From the NCBI RefSeq assembly GCF_008807375.1, contig NZ_CP043311.1:3576001-3640000 (forward strand): DNA of 64,000 nt. Direction: 5' to 3'. The notes beneath the pieces are model-generated. The model did no database searches, was not told the origin of the DNA, and worked only from the letters and a program-made list of their open reading frames with translations. The translations under genes and the position numbers were made by a program. Within the stretch, counting starts at the first letter, position 1, and every line of letters starts with the position of its first letter. Origin of the DNA: Pseudomonas lalkuanensis (GTDB lineage: Bacteria > Pseudomonadota > Gammaproteobacteria > Pseudomonadales > Pseudomonadaceae). This document shows, in pieces, positions 1-12,076 of this stretch.

Positions 1-1
1 C

Positions 2-547
2 GGCAAATCCACCCTCCTCGGCCTGCTCGCCGGCCTCGACCTGCCCAGCGCGGGCGAAGTGCACCTGGCCGGCCGCGCCCTGTCGAGCCTGGATGAGGAC
101 CAGCGCGCCCGGGTCCGTGCCGAACACGTCGGCTTCGTCTTCCAGTCATTCCAGCTGCTGGACAACCTCAATGCCCTGGAAAACGTCATGCTGCCCCTGG
201 AGCTGGAGGGCCACCGCGACGCCCGCGCCCGCGCCCGCCAACTGCTGGATCGGGTCGGCCTGGGTCAGCGCCTCAGCCACTATCCGCGCCAACTCTCCGG
301 TGGCGAGCAGCAACGCGTCGCCATTGCCCGCGCCTTTGCCGCCGAACCCGACGTGCTGTTCGCCGACGAGCCTACCGGCAACCTCGACAGCCACACAGGC
401 GAGCGCATAAGCGACCTGCTCTTCCAGCTCAACCAGGAGCGCGGCACCACCCTGGTTCTGGTAACCCACGACGAGCGCCTGGCTCATCGCTGCCGGCGCC
501 TGATCCGCCTTGAAGGTGGCCGTCTCGTCGACCAGGTGGAACCCTGA
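2..547 (+). CDS. ybbA: ABC transporter ATP-binding protein, YbbA/LolD type (5' partial)
   Basis: The window opens inside this gene, at the GKST end of the Walker A loop, so roughly the first 40 residues are missing. The remaining 181 residues carry the Q-loop (VFQSF), the ABC signature [14 protein letters not shown], Walker B plus D-loop ([11 protein letters not shown]) and the switch histidine (VTHD), so the ATPase looks competent. It belongs to the LolD/MacB/YbbA branch. Its stop overlaps the start of the next gene (TGATG), which encodes a matching FtsX-type permease, so the two probably form one inner-membrane transporter. The substrate cannot be read from the sequence. In other proteobacteria ybbA-ybbP often sits near a TesA-type esterase gene, but upstream sequence is outside the window. 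Confidence 0.93.
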   Translation, partial: GKSTLLGLLAGLDLPSAGEVHLAGRALSSLDEDQRARVRAEHVGFVFQSFQLLDNLNALENVMLPLELEGHRDARARARQLLDRVGLGQRLSHYPRQLSGGEQQRVAIARAFAAEPDVLFADEPTGNLDSHTGERISDLLFQLNQERGTTLVLVTHDERLAHRCRRLIRLEGGRLVDQVEP

Positions 548-3051
548 TGGGACGCCTTCCCCTTGCCCGCCTGCTGGCAATGGCTGCCCGCCAATTGTGG
601 CGCGACACCCACAGCGGCGAGTTACGGGTGCTGTTCTTTTCCCTGTTGGTCGCCGTCGCCGCCAGCAGTGCAATCGGCTACTTCAGTGCCCGTCTCAACG
701 CCGCCATGTTGCTGCGCGCCACTGAATTCCTCGGCGCGGACCTGCTGCTGAGCGGTTCGTCTCCGGCCAGCGCGGAGCAGCTCGATCGCGGGCGTCAACT
801 CGGCCTGAAGCACTCCAGCGCCGTGGAGTTCTCCAGCGTGATCGCCGCCGACAACGGCATCCAGCTCTCCAGCGTCAAGGCGGTCGACCCCGCCTATCCA
901 CTGCGCGGCGAACTCAAGAGTGCCGCCCAGCCCTATGGCGAGGAAACCGTTGGCAGTGGCCCGAAACCGGGCGAAGCCTGGGCCGAAGCGCGACTGTTCG
1001 CAACACTGGATCTCAAGCCCGGCGACAGCATCGACGTCGGGCAGAAGACCCTGCGCCTGACCCGCGTGCTCACTTACGAGCCGGACCGCGCCGGCGACTT
1101 CTACAGTCTCACCCCACGAGTGCTGATCAGCCGGGGTGACCTCGAAGCCACCGGCGTGGTGCAGCCCGGCAGCCGTGTGCGCTACCGCGAGCTCTGGAGT
1201 GGCCCCAACGAAGCCCTGAACCAGTACCGGGCACTGATCGAACCCGGCCTGGAAGCCAGCCAGCGTCTGGAAGACGCCCGCCAGGGCAATCGCCAGATCG
1301 GCGGCGCCCTCGGTCGCGCCGAACGCTACCTGAACCTGGCCAGCCTCGCCGCCGTACTGCTCGCGGGCGTCGCGGTCGCCCTCTCCGCCGCGCGCTTCGC
1401 CGCGCGCCGCTACGACGCCAGCGCCCTGCTGCGCTGTCTCGGCCTGTCCCGTCGCGAAGCCCTCTTTCTATTTGGCATGCAGCTGGCGCTGCTCGGGCTG
1501 CTGGCCAGCGCCCTGGGCGTGGTTCTCGGCTGGCTCGCTCAAGCGGTCCTGTTCAAACTGCTGGGAGGATTGCTCCCGGCAGTGATTCCGTCCGGCGGAC
1601 TGGTACCGGCGCTGGCGGGTATCGCCACCGGCCTGCTGGCCCTGGCCGGATTCGCCCTGCCCCCCCTGGCTGCGCTGGGCCGGGTGCCGCCACTGCGAGT
1701 CCTTCGCCGCGATCTGCTGCCACTGCCACCCAGCGCCTGGCTTATATATGGAGCCGCGCTGCTGGCCCTCGGGCTGATCATGTGGCGCCTGAGCCTGGAC
1801 CTGAAACTGACCCTCGCCCTGCTCGGCGGCGGCCTGATCGCGGCCCTGCTTCTGGGTGGCGCACTACTGGCCGGACTGAAAGGCCTGCGCCGGCTCCTGG
1901 CCAGCGCCGCCCTGCCCTGGCGCCTGGGCCTCGGCCAACTGCTGCGCCACCCACTGGCGGCGGCCGGACAATCCCTTGCCTTCGGCCTGATCCTGCTGGC
2001 CATGGCACTGATCGCGCTGCTGCGCGGGGAGCTGCTGGACACCTGGCAGAACCAGTTACCGGAGAACGCCCCCAACCATTTCGCCCTCAATGTACTGCCG
2101 GCCGAGAAAGACGCCTTCGCCAGCCGCCTCGCCAGTCTGTCGCCCCATCCCGCACCGCTCTACCCGGTGGTGCCCGGCCGTCTCACCGCGATCAATGGCG
2201 AGGCCGTGCGCCAACTGGTGAGCAAGGACTCCCAGGGCGAACGCGCGGTTCAGCGCGACCTTAGCCTGACGTGGTCCGCCCAGCTGCCCAGCGACAATCG
2301 CCTCGTGGCCGGACATTGGTGGAGCGACCTCCACGGCGGAGGACTGCCCGGCGTATCGGTAGAAGCCAAGCTTGCCGAAAGCCTTGGCCTCAAGCTGGGC
2401 GACCGGCTCACTTTCAGCGTTGGCGGCTTGCAGCGCGACGCCCAGGTAACCAGCCTGCGCGAGGTGGATTGGGACAGCTTCCAGCCGAACTTCTACATGA
2501 TCTTCGCCCCGGATACCCTGGCCGACCTTCCCGTCACCTACCTCACCAGTTTCTACCTGCCGCCGCGCCATGACCGCGAACTGGTGGAGTTGTCCCGCGC
2601 TTTCCCGGCGGTCACGCTGCTGCAGGTGGAGGCGATCCTGGCGCAGCTGCGCAGCATACTCGCCCAGGTCACCCTGGCCGTGGAGTTCGTGCTGCTCTTC
2701 GTGCTTGCAGCGGGCCTGGCCGTGTTGTTCGCCGGCTTGCAATCCACCCTGGACGAACGCATCCGTCAGGGCGCGCTGCTGCGTGCCCTCGGCGCCGAGC
2801 GCCAGCTGCTGATGAAGGCGCGGCGCGCCGAGTTCGCCCTGCTCGGCGCTTGCAGCGGCGTGCTGGCGGCGCTCGGCTGCGAACTGGTCAGCGCCCTGCT
2901 CTACCGCTTCGCCTTCGACCTCAGCTGGCAACCCCATCCCTGGCTGCTGATGCTGCCGCTGCTGGGCGCCGTGCTGGTGGGTACCGCTGGCGTGATGGGC
3001 ACTCGCCGCGCACTCAACGCCAGCCCACTGACGGTCCTGCGCGAAGCTTGA
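547..3051 (+). CDS. ybbP: ABC transporter permease, YbbP/FtsX type
   Basis: This 834-residue inner-membrane protein has an N-terminal membrane helix (about residues 25-45), a large periplasmic MacB-like domain, a central block of several hydrophobic helices (about 260-500), a second periplasmic region and a final group of three helices. That duplicated FtsX layout and the length fit YbbP. The start codon overlaps the stop of the upstream ATPase gene, implying translational coupling. By family it couples ATP hydrolysis in the cytoplasm to movement or release of a hydrophobic or lipidated substrate at the outer face of the inner membrane. The exact cargo is unknown. No frameshift or internal damage is visible. 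Confidence 0.93.
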   Translation: MGRLPLARLLAMAARQLWRDTHSGELRVLFFSLLVAVAASSAIGYFSARLNAAMLLRATEFLGADLLLSGSSPASAEQLDRGRQLGLKHSSAVEFSSVIAADNGIQLSSVKAVDPAYPLRGELKSAAQPYGEETVGSGPKPGEAWAEARLFATLDLKPGDSIDVGQKTLRLTRVLTYEPDRAGDFYSLTPRVLISRGDLEATGVVQPGSRVRYRELWSGPNEALNQYRALIEPGLEASQRLEDARQGNRQIGGALGRAERYLNLASLAAVLLAGVAVALSAARFAARRYDASALLRCLGLSRREALFLFGMQLALLGLLASALGVVLGWLAQAVLFKLLGGLLPAVIPSGGLVPALAGIATGLLALAGFALPPLAALGRVPPLRVLRRDLLPLPPSAWLIYGAALLALGLIMWRLSLDLKLTLALLGGGLIAALLLGGALLAGLKGLRRLLASAALPWRLGLGQLLRHPLAAAGQSLAFGLILLAMALIALLRGELLDTWQNQLPENAPNHFALNVLPAEKDAFASRLASLSPHPAPLYPVVPGRLTAINGEAVRQLVSKDSQGERAVQRDLSLTWSAQLPSDNRLVAGHWWSDLHGGGLPGVSVEAKLAESLGLKLGDRLTFSVGGLQRDAQVTSLREVDWDSFQPNFYMIFAPDTLADLPVTYLTSFYLPPRHDRELVELSRAFPAVTLLQVEAILAQLRSILAQVTLAVEFVLLFVLAAGLAVLFAGLQSTLDERIRQGALLRALGAERQLLMKARRAEFALLGACSGVLAALGCELVSALLYRFAFDLSWQPHPWLLMLPLLGAVLVGTAGVMGTRRALNASPLTVLREA

Positions 3052-3085
3052 TAGGCTTTGCCTCCCGAATTTCCGCAGGACCGCC

Positions 3086-3583
<498 letters not shown>

Positions 3584-3595
3584 CGCCGCCGGATA

Positions 3596-3904
3596 TCAGC
3601 GGCGGGTGATGAGCCCCTGCCGCGCCACCCGCACCAGTTGACCCAGCACTTCCGGCAGCGCTTCGGCCGACGGCGCCTGGATCACGGCCATGTCGAAACT
3701 GTCACTGGCAAAACGGGCGAGTGATTCACCTTCATGGGCGAACTGGATGAGGAAGTTGCGTGGACGGCCCCAACGCTTGGGCCAGCCTTCGAGATAACGC
3801 AGGAGTGTCGGCTGGTGGGAGCCGCCGAGCAGGATTCGCGGATTGCGCAATGCCAGCCCAGTGGTGATCGGGGCTAGTCGGAGCAGGGGTTGGGGACAGG
3901 TCAT
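3596..3904 (-). CDS. Small conserved hypothetical protein (102 aa)
   Basis: I do not recognise a named family. The start at 3904 (MTCPQPLLRL) has a GGAG about ten bases upstream; a longer reading to 3958 lacks better support. The protein mixes a basic N-terminal half with a C-terminal stretch (DMAVIQAPSAEALPEVLGQL) that resembles the last strand and helix of a class I methyltransferase fold, but no SAM-binding glycine motif is present. It could be a shrunken relative of such enzymes with a non-catalytic role. It converges on greB with 12 bases between the stops and lies divergent from thpR. A real gene is supported by codon use and the clean reading frame. Confidence 0.6.
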   Translation of the reverse strand: MTCPQPLLRLAPITTGLALRNPRILLGGSHQPTLLRYLEGWPKRWGRPRNFLIQFAHEGESLARFASDSFDMAVIQAPSAEALPEVLGQLVRVARQGLITRR

Positions 3905-4101
3905 GGTGTCATGTCTCCGCCTCGTTGGGTCCCGCTGGGCAGCGGTGAGAGGCGACACCGAACCAGCGTTTTAGCGGTATTTAGAAGCCTCTGATGACTT
4001 CCGCGCCCCGCAAGTAGCTGACTAAATCGGCGCATGGGGCGACATCCTAGAGAAGCCCGCGCAATACTGTCAAGGCGACCATTTCGCCTTGGGAGACGCC
4101 C

Positions 4102-4632
4102 ATGAGCACTCCGCCGCTGCGCCTGTTCTTCGCCATTCCCTGCTGCCCCCAACTGGCCCATGAGATCGTTGATTGGCGCGCCCAGAACCCGGTCGAAGGC
4201 AAGCCGGTCGCGCCGGAGAACCTGCACCTCACCCTCGCCTTCCTCGGCTCGCAACCCCGCGGCCAGGTGGAAGCCCTGGCAGCACTGGCCGCAAGCCTGA
4301 CCCCCAGGACATTCATCCTGCACCTGGACCGCCTGGCGCGCTGGAAGAACGGCTTGCTGCACCTGGCCCCGAGCCAGGTCCCGCCAGCCCTGGCCGACCT
4401 GGAGCGCAGCCTCCGCGAGCAGTTGCTGATCTCGGGCTTCAACCTGGAGACACGTCATTTCAAACCGCACCTGACCCTGGCCCGGCACTGCCCAAGACTG
4501 CCCTCGACTCCCACCCCAACCTTTGATTGGCCGGCGACCGAATTCGCCCTCTACGCCTCGGAAAACACCGCCAAAGGCACGCGCTACCACGCCCTCGGAC
4601 ACTGGCCATTGCGGCCTCCGGCCCCAGCCTGA
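4102..4632 (+). CDS. thpR: RNA 2',3'-cyclic phosphodiesterase ThpR (LigT family)
   Basis: This 176-residue protein is a 2H phosphoesterase. Both HxT motifs are visible: HLTLAFLG near residue 34 and HLTLARH near residue 122, the normal spacing for this family. The enzyme opens RNA 2',3'-cyclic phosphates to 2'-phosphates and in vitro can join tRNA halves, hence the old name LigT. It is cytosolic. The gene stands alone on the plus strand between a divergent hypothetical gene and the lipase operon. ATG at 4102 is preceded by GGAGAC. Confidence 0.93.
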   Translation: MSTPPLRLFFAIPCCPQLAHEIVDWRAQNPVEGKPVAPENLHLTLAFLGSQPRGQVEALAALAASLTPRTFILHLDRLARWKNGLLHLAPSQVPPALADLERSLREQLLISGFNLETRHFKPHLTLARHCPRLPSTPTPTFDWPATEFALYASENTAKGTRYHALGHWPLRPPAPA

Positions 4633-4734
4633 CGTTTCGCCGCGTAACAGCGAAGTGGCAGACATCTTCGGGTGAACGGATGTAAACCTCCGCGAAAAGC
4701 CCGATCCAGAGCGCTCATCCGCGACATGTGCTGA

Positions 4735-5787
<1,053 letters not shown>

Positions 5788-5841
5788 GCCCTGCCCGCGG
5801 GGCCTTCGGCCCCGCACTTCCCCTGCCTGCCGAGAGCCCCT

Positions 5842-6879
5842 GTGAGAAGACTCCTGCTGCTGCTCCCGATCGCCTTCGCCGGCGCCCTGGCCATCCTGCT
5901 GCAATGGGGCGGCAAACCCGCCCCGGCGGCGTCCAGCATGGCTCCTGCAGTCATGAGCAGCGCCATGTCTGCTCCCCCGGCGCCACTGCCAGCCAGCCGG
6001 AGCGAACCACGCGCACCATCAACGGAGGCAATCGGCACAAGGACGATGCCGGCTTCACTGTCTGGAACGGCGGTGGACGGTCGTTTCCATCTCGATTCCA
6101 GCGGCAGTCTCCTGATCACCGAAGACATTCGGCGGATCTTCGACTACTTCCTCAGCACCCAGGGCGAAGAACCATTGACCGGCAGCATCCGGCGGCTGCG
6201 CGGCTACATAGCCGAACAACTGAACGCCCCGGCGGAAGGCCAGGCCCTGGCGTTGCTCGACCAGTACCTCGATTACAAGCGCCAGCTCGTGCAACTGGAG
6301 CGCGACATGCCACTGCTCGCCGACCTGAATGCCCTGCGCCAACGCGAAGCAGCGGTGCAGGCGCTGCGGGGGCGGATCTTCAGCATCGATGCCCACCAGG
6401 CATTCTTCGCCCTTGAGGAGGCCTACAACGCCTTCACCCTGAAGCGCCTGGCCATCCAGCGGGACAGCAGCCTGGAGCCGGCGACCAAGGCTGCTGCCAT
6501 CGACCAGCTGCGCAGCACCCTGCCCGACGAGTTGCAAGCCCTGGCGGCGAGCCAGCTGCAGGCTGAACTTCGGGTCCAGGTCGGCGCGCTCAGGGAATCA
6601 GGTGGTACTCCGGAACAGATTCGCCAGCTCCGCCAGCAGTTGGTCGGCGCCGAAGCCACTATTCGACTGGAAGCCCTCGACCAGCAACGCCTGCAATGGC
6701 AACAGCGGCTGCAGACGTATCTGAAGGAGAGGTCTCGCATCGAAGCCAGCGAGGGACTGAGCCAGGGCGACAAGGCAGCGGCCATCGCCCAATTGGAGGA
6801 AGAAGGATTCAATCCGCAGGAGCGTTTGCGCCTGCAGGCCGCCGCCGAACTCGCGGCAGCCAGGAAAAAGCAGCCCTGA
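5842..6879 (+). CDS. lipH: Lipase-specific foldase LipH (Lif)
   Basis: This 345-residue protein begins at a GTG codon directly before [19 protein letters not shown], an uncleaved membrane anchor. A variable Ala/Pro-rich linker (about residues 30-70) leads into the folding domain, which contains the Lif hallmark RxxFDYFLS as [13 protein letters not shown] near residue 93. The rest is the helical lipase-embracing domain, rich in Gln and Arg. Lif proteins are anchored in the inner membrane and fold their partner lipase in the periplasm by a steric mechanism. Each serves its own lipase, so the adjacent lipA is the client. Only 54 bases separate the two genes. Confidence 0.95.
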   Translation: MRRLLLLLPIAFAGALAILLQWGGKPAPAASSMAPAVMSSAMSAPPAPLPASRSEPRAPSTEAIGTRTMPASLSGTAVDGRFHLDSSGSLLITEDIRRIFDYFLSTQGEEPLTGSIRRLRGYIAEQLNAPAEGQALALLDQYLDYKRQLVQLERDMPLLADLNALRQREAAVQALRGRIFSIDAHQAFFALEEAYNAFTLKRLAIQRDSSLEPATKAAAIDQLRSTLPDELQALAASQLQAELRVQVGALRESGGTPEQIRQLRQQLVGAEATIRLEALDQQRLQWQQRLQTYLKERSRIEASEGLSQGDKAAAIAQLEEEGFNPQERLRLQAAAELAAARKKQP

Positions 6880-6885
6880 AAACGC

Positions 6886-6912
6886 AGAAAGGCCCGCCGA
6901 AGCGGGCCTTTC
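6886..6912. terminator. Bidirectional terminator between lipH and the DoxX gene
   Basis: A stem with 12-base arms (AGAAAGGCCCGC / GCGGGCCTTTCT) and a short loop lies seven bases after the lipH stop and 13 bases before the convergent DoxX stop. Both outer ends are A/T rich, so it can stop transcription from either side. Confidence 0.85.
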
Positions 6913-6924
6913 TCTTTAACAGGT

Positions 6925-7359
6925 TCAGTTGCCCAGGTTGCGGTCCAGGGACATCTTGCCGGCGCCCTCCACCAGCAGGGTGGCACTGATCAGGCCGAGG
7001 ATCATCGCGTACTCGAAACCGCCGTTGGTGATGAAGAAACCACTGGCCCAGTGCACGCTGAAGATCGCCACCACCATCGCGACGATCAGCGCCACCGCGG
7101 CCGGGCGCACCAGCAAGCCGATCACCAGGGCCAGGCCGCCGAAGAACTCGGCGCTGCCGGCCATCAGGGCCATCAGGTAACCCGGGGTCAGGCCGATGCT
7201 TTCCATCCATTGACCGGTGCCCGCCAGACCGTAACCGCCAAACATGCCGAAGAGTTTTTGCGAACCGTGGGCCATGAAGGTAAGGCCGGTGATGACGCGC
7301 AACAGGGTGATGCCATAACCGGCGTTGGTGGCGAGAATGGGTTTGATCGGGTTGCTCAT
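6925..7359 (-). CDS. DoxX family membrane protein
   Basis: This 144-residue protein has four predicted membrane helices and the DoxX hallmarks LRVITGLTFMAHGSQKLFG near the N-terminus and the GxxEFxGG-like AEFFGGLALVIGLLVRPAA in the middle. Family members are small inner-membrane proteins often tied to redox or organic-solvent stress, but the biochemical role is unresolved. The start at 7359 (MSNPIKP) has a ribosome-binding site in AAGGAACACC; an upstream in-frame start at 7395 adds residues unlike the family. Two palindromes lie between this gene and mltF2, which suggests specific regulation. Confidence 0.88.
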   Translation of the reverse strand: MSNPIKPILATNAGYGITLLRVITGLTFMAHGSQKLFGMFGGYGLAGTGQWMESIGLTPGYLMALMAGSAEFFGGLALVIGLLVRPAAVALIVAMVVAIFSVHWASGFFITNGGFEYAMILGLISATLLVEGAGKMSLDRNLGN

Positions 7360-7404
7360 CGAGGTGTTCCTTGCGTTGTGGGAGTAGATGAGCACAAGCT
7401 TAGT

Positions 7405-7462
7405 AGAATTTTTTGATATTAAAATCGGAAAATTCTCAGCGCAAAAATCGAATAATTCGATT
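7405..7462 (-). promoter_or_regulatory. Two inverted repeats upstream of the DoxX gene
   Basis: Positions 7446-7462 form a palindrome with 8-base arms around one base (AATCGAAT-A-ATTCGATT). Positions 7405-7412 and 7429-7436 form a second inverted repeat (AGAATTTT / AAAATTCT). Both lie in the AT-rich 100-base gap before the DoxX start. They look like operator sites for a dimeric regulator; the regulator is unknown. Confidence 0.5.
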
Positions 7463-8882
7463 ATTTACGCCCCTTGGTGACCTTTTTCGAAGGTTCCAGT
7501 AGATAACGCTCGCGATCGAAGGCCAGGTAGTACTTGTTCACGCTGTTGACATAGCTGACCACCCCCATCCCGGCCTGCTCGGCGGCAATTCGCTCCACCT
7601 GGAAGAACCACTGGTTGGGGTTCAGGCCGCGTCGCCGGGCCTCCGCGCGCATACCCTGGACCCGCTGCGGCCCCAGGTTGTAGGCGGCGAGCACGAAGGC
7701 CATGCGTTGGCGCTCTTCCAGCTGGGCGCTGGAGAAGAAGCTGCGCCGCAACATTGCCAGGTATTTGGTGGAAGCCTGCACGTTGTTATCCAGCTTCTGG
7801 ATATTCCCCACGCCGACGCTGCGCGCCGCCCCAGGGGTGATCTGCATCAGGCCGGTGGCCCCGCTGGCGCCCCTGGCCGCCGGATTGAGGCTGGATTCCT
7901 TGTAGGCCAGGGCCGCCAGGTTCAGCCAGTCGAAATCATGCTGGTCGGCGTAGCGCTGCAACACCGGGCGCACGCGCTCCAGGCGCTGGCGCTCACTGTG
8001 CGCGAGGGGGTTGTGGACCTTGTAGAGACGCCGGTAGACACGCTGGAAGGCGGCATCCTGGTCGTCCGGAGCCCGGTACTCGGCCAGGAAGCGGTCGACG
8101 CTGGCCCGCAGGGTCGGTGCGTCCCGGCGAACGAACCAGGTCATGTCGCCCTGCCGGTCCAGCACCAGATGCTTGTCGAGGCGCAGCTTGGGCATCACCT
8201 TGGCCCAGCGCTCGGCAATCGGCTGCTCTACCGCCGTCAGCGGAAAGATGCCGGCCTGGACCATCTCCAGCACATCCTCCACCGCCAGGGTCGGGTCGAC
8301 CCATTCGATGACGATGGGCGCCAGCTTGCGCCCGGCCAGCTTCTCGTTGACCTGGCGCAGCGCCTCACCAGCGGCACTGCCCACCGGCAGCGCGATGCTG
8401 CGGCCGGAAAGTTGTTCCAGGTGCTGGTAACGACGCTGTCCCTGGCGGCTGACCAGCACCAGCGGCACGTCCTTGCGTAGCGGCGCACTGGCGCTGACGG
8501 CGGCGCCCACGCCCGGGTACATCAACTCGCCGGGCGCCACCAGGTCACCCTCGCCGCGCTGCAGTGCCGGGAGTAGCTGGTCCTTCGCCTTGGGGATGAG
8601 CTTCAGTTTGATTTCGCGCCCGTCGCGGGCATTGCGATTGAGGTACTGCTCGAAAGCGCGGACGCGGTGATATTCCACGCCTACCTGTTCGCCCTTGACC
8701 TCACCCGAGCTGTTGCGGCTCTGGTTCACCAGCACCTTGAGCACACCACTGCGGCGGATCTGCGCCAGGTCACGGGCTTCGGCCGGTTGCTGCCAGACTT
8801 CCGGCGGGCCCGCCAGACGCGCGCTCGCCGCGGCGGGCAGCAACGCGAGCAGGCAGAACAGGATCAGCAGCGGTCGCGTCAT
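7461..8882 (-). CDS. mltF2: Membrane-bound lytic transglycosylase, MltF type
   Basis: This 473-residue protein has a signal peptide (about 1-21), an N-terminal periplasmic solute-binding-like domain (about 40-280) and a C-terminal SLT lysozyme-like domain (about 300-440). The catalytic glutamate sits in [11 protein letters not shown], followed by [13 protein letters not shown], the family signature. It cleaves the MurNAc-GlcNAc bond of peptidoglycan with formation of a 1,6-anhydro end. The order fits a second MltF paralogue (MltF2) of pseudomonads. No lipobox cysteine is present, so membrane attachment is not evident here. The start at 8882 follows GGAGATCCG and gives a clean signal peptide; the upstream start at 8921 does not. 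Confidence 0.92.
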   Translation of the reverse strand: MTRPLLILFCLLALLPAAASARLAGPPEVWQQPAEARDLAQIRRSGVLKVLVNQSRNSSGEVKGEQVGVEYHRVRAFEQYLNRNARDGREIKLKLIPKAKDQLLPALQRGEGDLVAPGELMYPGVGAAVSASAPLRKDVPLVLVSRQGQRRYQHLEQLSGRSIALPVGSAAGEALRQVNEKLAGRKLAPIVIEWVDPTLAVEDVLEMVQAGIFPLTAVEQPIAERWAKVMPKLRLDKHLVLDRQGDMTWFVRRDAPTLRASVDRFLAEYRAPDDQDAAFQRVYRRLYKVHNPLAHSERQRLERVRPVLQRYADQHDFDWLNLAALAYKESSLNPAARGASGATGLMQITPGAARSVGVGNIQKLDNNVQASTKYLAMLRRSFFSSAQLEERQRMAFVLAAYNLGPQRVQGMRAEARRRGLNPNQWFFQVERIAAEQAGMGVVSYVNSVNKYYLAFDRERYLLEPSKKVTKGRK

Positions 8883-9113
8883 CGGATCTCCAGGGACGGG
8901 GCTTGGCGTCAGCGCGCGCATGAGCGTTCAGGGCTGCGCCGCGAATCCTTGGCTGGTCAGCGAGGGGCGCGGAGAGTGTCACAGCTTCGCCCCCGATGCC
9001 AGCCAAAGCGTGGCATTGACTTCAATATGCGCCGCCAAGTTCCTGTAAGTATTGGTTTTTTTGAATTATTTCGAGCTTTGTTATGCTGCCCTGCTCCAAT
9101 CCGAGGTAGCACC

Positions 9114-9920
9114 ATGCAACTCATCGACATCGGCGTCAATCTGACCCATCCCAGCCTTGCCCGCGATGTCCGCGCCTTGCTGGAGCGCGCCCACGCAGCC
9201 GGCGTCTGCCAACTGGTGCTGACCGGCACCAATCTGGAGGACAGCGAAAAGGCCCTCCTGGCCGCCGAACAATTGGACGAAAGCGGTCTGCGACTGTTCA
9301 GCACCGCCGGTGTCCACCCACACGAGGCGAGCGACTGGAACAGCGATTGCGAGCGCCAACTTCGAGTGCTCCTGGGTGAAGCGCGGGTGCGTGCGGTAGG
9401 CGAATGCGGGCTGGACTTCAATCGCGACTTCTCGCCACGCCCGCAACAGGAAAAGGCGCTGGAAGAGCAGCTCGCGCTGGCCGCCGAGCTGGGCAAGCCG
9501 GTGTTCCTCCATGAGCGCGACGCCGACGAACGCCTGCTGGCCATCGTGCGGGAGTTTCGTGATCGCCTCCCCGCCGCCGTGGTGCATTGCTTCACCGGCG
9601 AGAAGCGCGCCCTCTACGGCTACCTGGACCTCGACCTGCACATCGGCATCACCGGCTGGATCTGCGACGAACGCCGTGGCATCCACCTGCACGATCTGGT
9701 GCGCGCCATTCCCCGCGGCCGCCTGATGCTGGAGAGCGACGCCCCCTATCTGTTGCCGCGCAGCCTGCGGCCGAAACCCAGGCACGGACACAACGAGCCG
9801 GCCTTCCTCACCGAAGTGCTGCGGGAGGTGGCCCTTCATCGCGGCGAGAGCCAGGAAGAGCTGGCGCGCCACACCACCGCCTGCGCCCGCGCCTTCTTCG
9901 GCCTGCCAGCCATCGACTGA
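9114..9920 (+). CDS. tatD: TatD family metal-dependent DNase
   Basis: This 268-residue TIM-barrel hydrolase begins [12 protein letters not shown], as genuine TatD does, unlike the YcfH and YjjV paralogues, which begin with a DxHxH motif. Metal ligands are visible in [31 protein letters not shown] and [10 protein letters not shown]. TatD proteins are Mg-dependent 3'-5' exonucleases linked to DNA repair during oxidative stress and are not needed for Tat export. The 230-base gap upstream ends in AT-rich sequence (about 9052-9085) with TTTGAA and TATGCT 16 bases apart, a plausible promoter. Nothing else was recognised in that gap. Confidence 0.93.
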   Translation: MQLIDIGVNLTHPSLARDVRALLERAHAAGVCQLVLTGTNLEDSEKALLAAEQLDESGLRLFSTAGVHPHEASDWNSDCERQLRVLLGEARVRAVGECGLDFNRDFSPRPQQEKALEEQLALAAELGKPVFLHERDADERLLAIVREFRDRLPAAVVHCFTGEKRALYGYLDLDLHIGITGWICDERRGIHLHDLVRAIPRGRLMLESDAPYLLPRSLRPKPRHGHNEPAFLTEVLREVALHRGESQEELARHTTACARAFFGLPAID

Positions 9921-10026
9921 AGGCGGCTTTCCAGTGCCCTCTTGATTCGGATCAACTTCGGTAGGAAATTTCCGTCAGAAAATGCTGGCACCTTGCCAAC
10001 ACCGTCCGAGTCATAAGAAGAACATC

Positions 10027-11508
10027 ATGGGTACCTGGATTCGCGATATTTCCCTCAGATACAAGTTCTGGGCCGTCAATGCGGTGGCCTTCTTCACCAC
10101 CCTCCTGCTGGTCCTGCATGCCCTTTTCCTGGAGCAGCAGGGCCGCGCCGAGGATGCTCGCGCGGCAGCTGCAGCCCAGGCACAGCTGCTGCGTTCCTGG
10201 CCCGCCGGCCAGGCGTTGCCCTCCTCGCCCCGGATCCTCGCCTTCGACGCCGGCAGCGCACCGCAATTGCCCGGCGGCCAGGCCCTGGTCAAGGCCAGCG
10301 GCTGGGTTGCCCTGGAACACGATGGGCTGTTCGGCAATGACCCCGTCACCGGCGCCCAGGTATTCGATCGCGCCGATGGCCAGCGTGTCGCGGTCCTGGC
10401 CAGCAGCCCAAGCCTGATCCAGCTATTCGGTGCCCGTCTCGTGGAATACGCGATCTCCGTATTCCTGCTGATGGTCGCCTTGCTGGCGGCCTCGCAATTG
10501 CTGATCCGCTTCCTGCTCAGCCACCTCAATACCCTCAAGGACGTGATGCTCCACGTCGAACGCAGCGGCGACCTTTCCGCCCGCGTGCCGCTGGACAGCC
10601 GGGATGAAGTGGGCCAGATGGCCAGCGCCTTCAACGCCATGCAGGCCGGTTATGAGCGCGTGGTGAGCACAGTTGCCCAGGCTGTCGCCCGCCTCGATGA
10701 AGGCGCCGCGCGGCTGGCCACCAGCATGGGTGAAGTGCGTCAGGGGATGCTCGGGCAACAGAGCGAGACCGACCAGGCCGCCACCGCCATCAACGAGATG
10801 TCGGCCACCGTCCACCACATCGCCCAGCACGCCGCCGACACCCGCGACCAATCGCAGAATGCCGACCAGTTGGCGGGCGCCGGACAGCTCGTGGTGGAGC
10901 GTGTCGAACAGTCCATCTCCGGGCTTTCCTCCGGCGTGCAGCAGACCGCGGAAATGATCCAGCGGCTGGCCGAGGACAGCCAGAAGATCAGCGGCGTGGT
11001 CAACGTCATCCACGGCATCGCCGAACAGACCAACCTGCTGGCGCTGAACGCCGCGATCGAGGCCGCCCGCGCCGGGGAAATGGGCCGAGGCTTCGCCGTA
11101 GTGGCCGATGAAGTGCGCAACCTGGCCAAGCGCGTACAGGACTCCACCGACGAGATCACCAGCATGATCACTGCGCTGCAGTCCGGCACCCGCGACGCCG
11201 TGGAATTCATGCGGGAAAGTTCGATCAAGGCCGACGACTGCGTGCAGGCTGCCCATGAGGCCGGCGCCGCCCTGGCCGCCATTACCGGGGCGGTGGCACA
11301 GATGCGCGAGAGCAATACCCAGATCGCCGTGGCAGCCGAACAACAGAGCCAGGTGGCCGAAGAAATGACCCGCGCCGTGGTGGGCATTCGCGACGTCACC
11401 GAGCTCACCGTCGGCCAGACCGTGGAGTCCGCCTCTACCAGCAATGAACTGGCGGGGCTGGCCAGCGAGCTTTCACAGGCCATTCGCAAGCTCAAGCTGC
11501 GCGCCTGA
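10027..11508 (+). CDS. Methyl-accepting chemotaxis protein
   Basis: This 493-residue chemoreceptor has a first membrane helix (about 16-38), a short periplasmic region of only about 105 residues, a second helix (about 140-162), a HAMP domain (about 163-215) and a long methyl-accepting coiled coil. The signalling tip contains [19 protein letters not shown], and EVRNLAKR follows. The small sensor region does not match a named ligand-binding family, so the stimulus is unknown. No C-terminal CheR-binding pentapeptide is seen. The start at 10027 places the basic segment just before the first helix. The gene is monocistronic. Confidence 0.93.
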   Translation: MGTWIRDISLRYKFWAVNAVAFFTTLLLVLHALFLEQQGRAEDARAAAAAQAQLLRSWPAGQALPSSPRILAFDAGSAPQLPGGQALVKASGWVALEHDGLFGNDPVTGAQVFDRADGQRVAVLASSPSLIQLFGARLVEYAISVFLLMVALLAASQLLIRFLLSHLNTLKDVMLHVERSGDLSARVPLDSRDEVGQMASAFNAMQAGYERVVSTVAQAVARLDEGAARLATSMGEVRQGMLGQQSETDQAATAINEMSATVHHIAQHAADTRDQSQNADQLAGAGQLVVERVEQSISGLSSGVQQTAEMIQRLAEDSQKISGVVNVIHGIAEQTNLLALNAAIEAARAGEMGRGFAVVADEVRNLAKRVQDSTDEITSMITALQSGTRDAVEFMRESSIKADDCVQAAHEAGAALAAITGAVAQMRESNTQIAVAAEQQSQVAEEMTRAVVGIRDVTELTVGQTVESASTSNELAGLASELSQAIRKLKLRA

Positions 11509-11637
11509 GCCGGATCTGCTGCGCCTTGCGAGGCCAAAAACCTCTCGGTTTGCGGCTATCCGCTCCATAGGAAGAAGGCATTCGCCGGTCCGCAAGGGCC
11601 GGACTATGCTGCCGTCATTCCCCCCAAGGAGACGGTC

Positions 11638-11997
11638 ATGGGCAAGCGACTACCCAATCTGCATGCGTGGCAATGGCGGACCTATTCCGACAACCACCAG
11701 CACCCCGCCAACCTGATCCTGCACATCATTGCGGTGCCGATCTTCATCGTCGCAGCACTGAGCCTGGCGAACGGCCTGTTCACCTTCAGTTTCCGCGCGC
11801 TGGTGCTGGGGGTGATCGGCATTCTCGCCTCACTGGCGCTGCAGGCCCGCGGCCACAAGCTGGAAGCCGTGCAGCCGGAACCCTTCAGCGGTCGCAAGGA
11901 TGCCATCGGCCGGCTGCTGGTGGAGCAGTTCGTCACCTTCCCGCGCTTCCTGCTCAGTGGCCAGTGGTGGCGCAACTGGCGCAACAAGAAGCGCTGA
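11638..11997 (+). CDS. Mpo1-like (DUF962) membrane protein
   Basis: This 119-residue protein carries the DUF962 pattern: HQHPANLILHIIAVPIF followed by two hydrophobic hairpins. The yeast member Mpo1 is an Fe-dependent dioxygenase that removes a carbon from 2-hydroxy fatty acids during phytosphingosine breakdown; its histidines lie in the corresponding region. The role of the bacterial version is not established. ATG at 11638 is preceded by AAGGAGACGGTC, a strong ribosome-binding site. The gene stands alone on the plus strand. Confidence 0.85.
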   Translation: MGKRLPNLHAWQWRTYSDNHQHPANLILHIIAVPIFIVAALSLANGLFTFSFRALVLGVIGILASLALQARGHKLEAVQPEPFSGRKDAIGRLLVEQFVTFPRFLLSGQWWRNWRNKKR

Positions 11998-12004
11998 TCA
12001 GTCC

Positions 12005-12033
12005 GGGTGGATGAAAAAAAGCGTCATCCACCC
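12005..12033 (+). terminator. Hairpin downstream of the Mpo1-like gene
   Basis: Nine-base arms GGGTGGATG / CATCCACCC enclose an A-rich loop seven bases after the stop codon. There is no T-tract after it, so intrinsic termination is uncertain; it may only protect the 3' end. Confidence 0.45.
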
Positions 12034-12076
12034 GTCACCGGAATGTCGTTCGCCGCGATGAATCGTCGGCAAGGAC

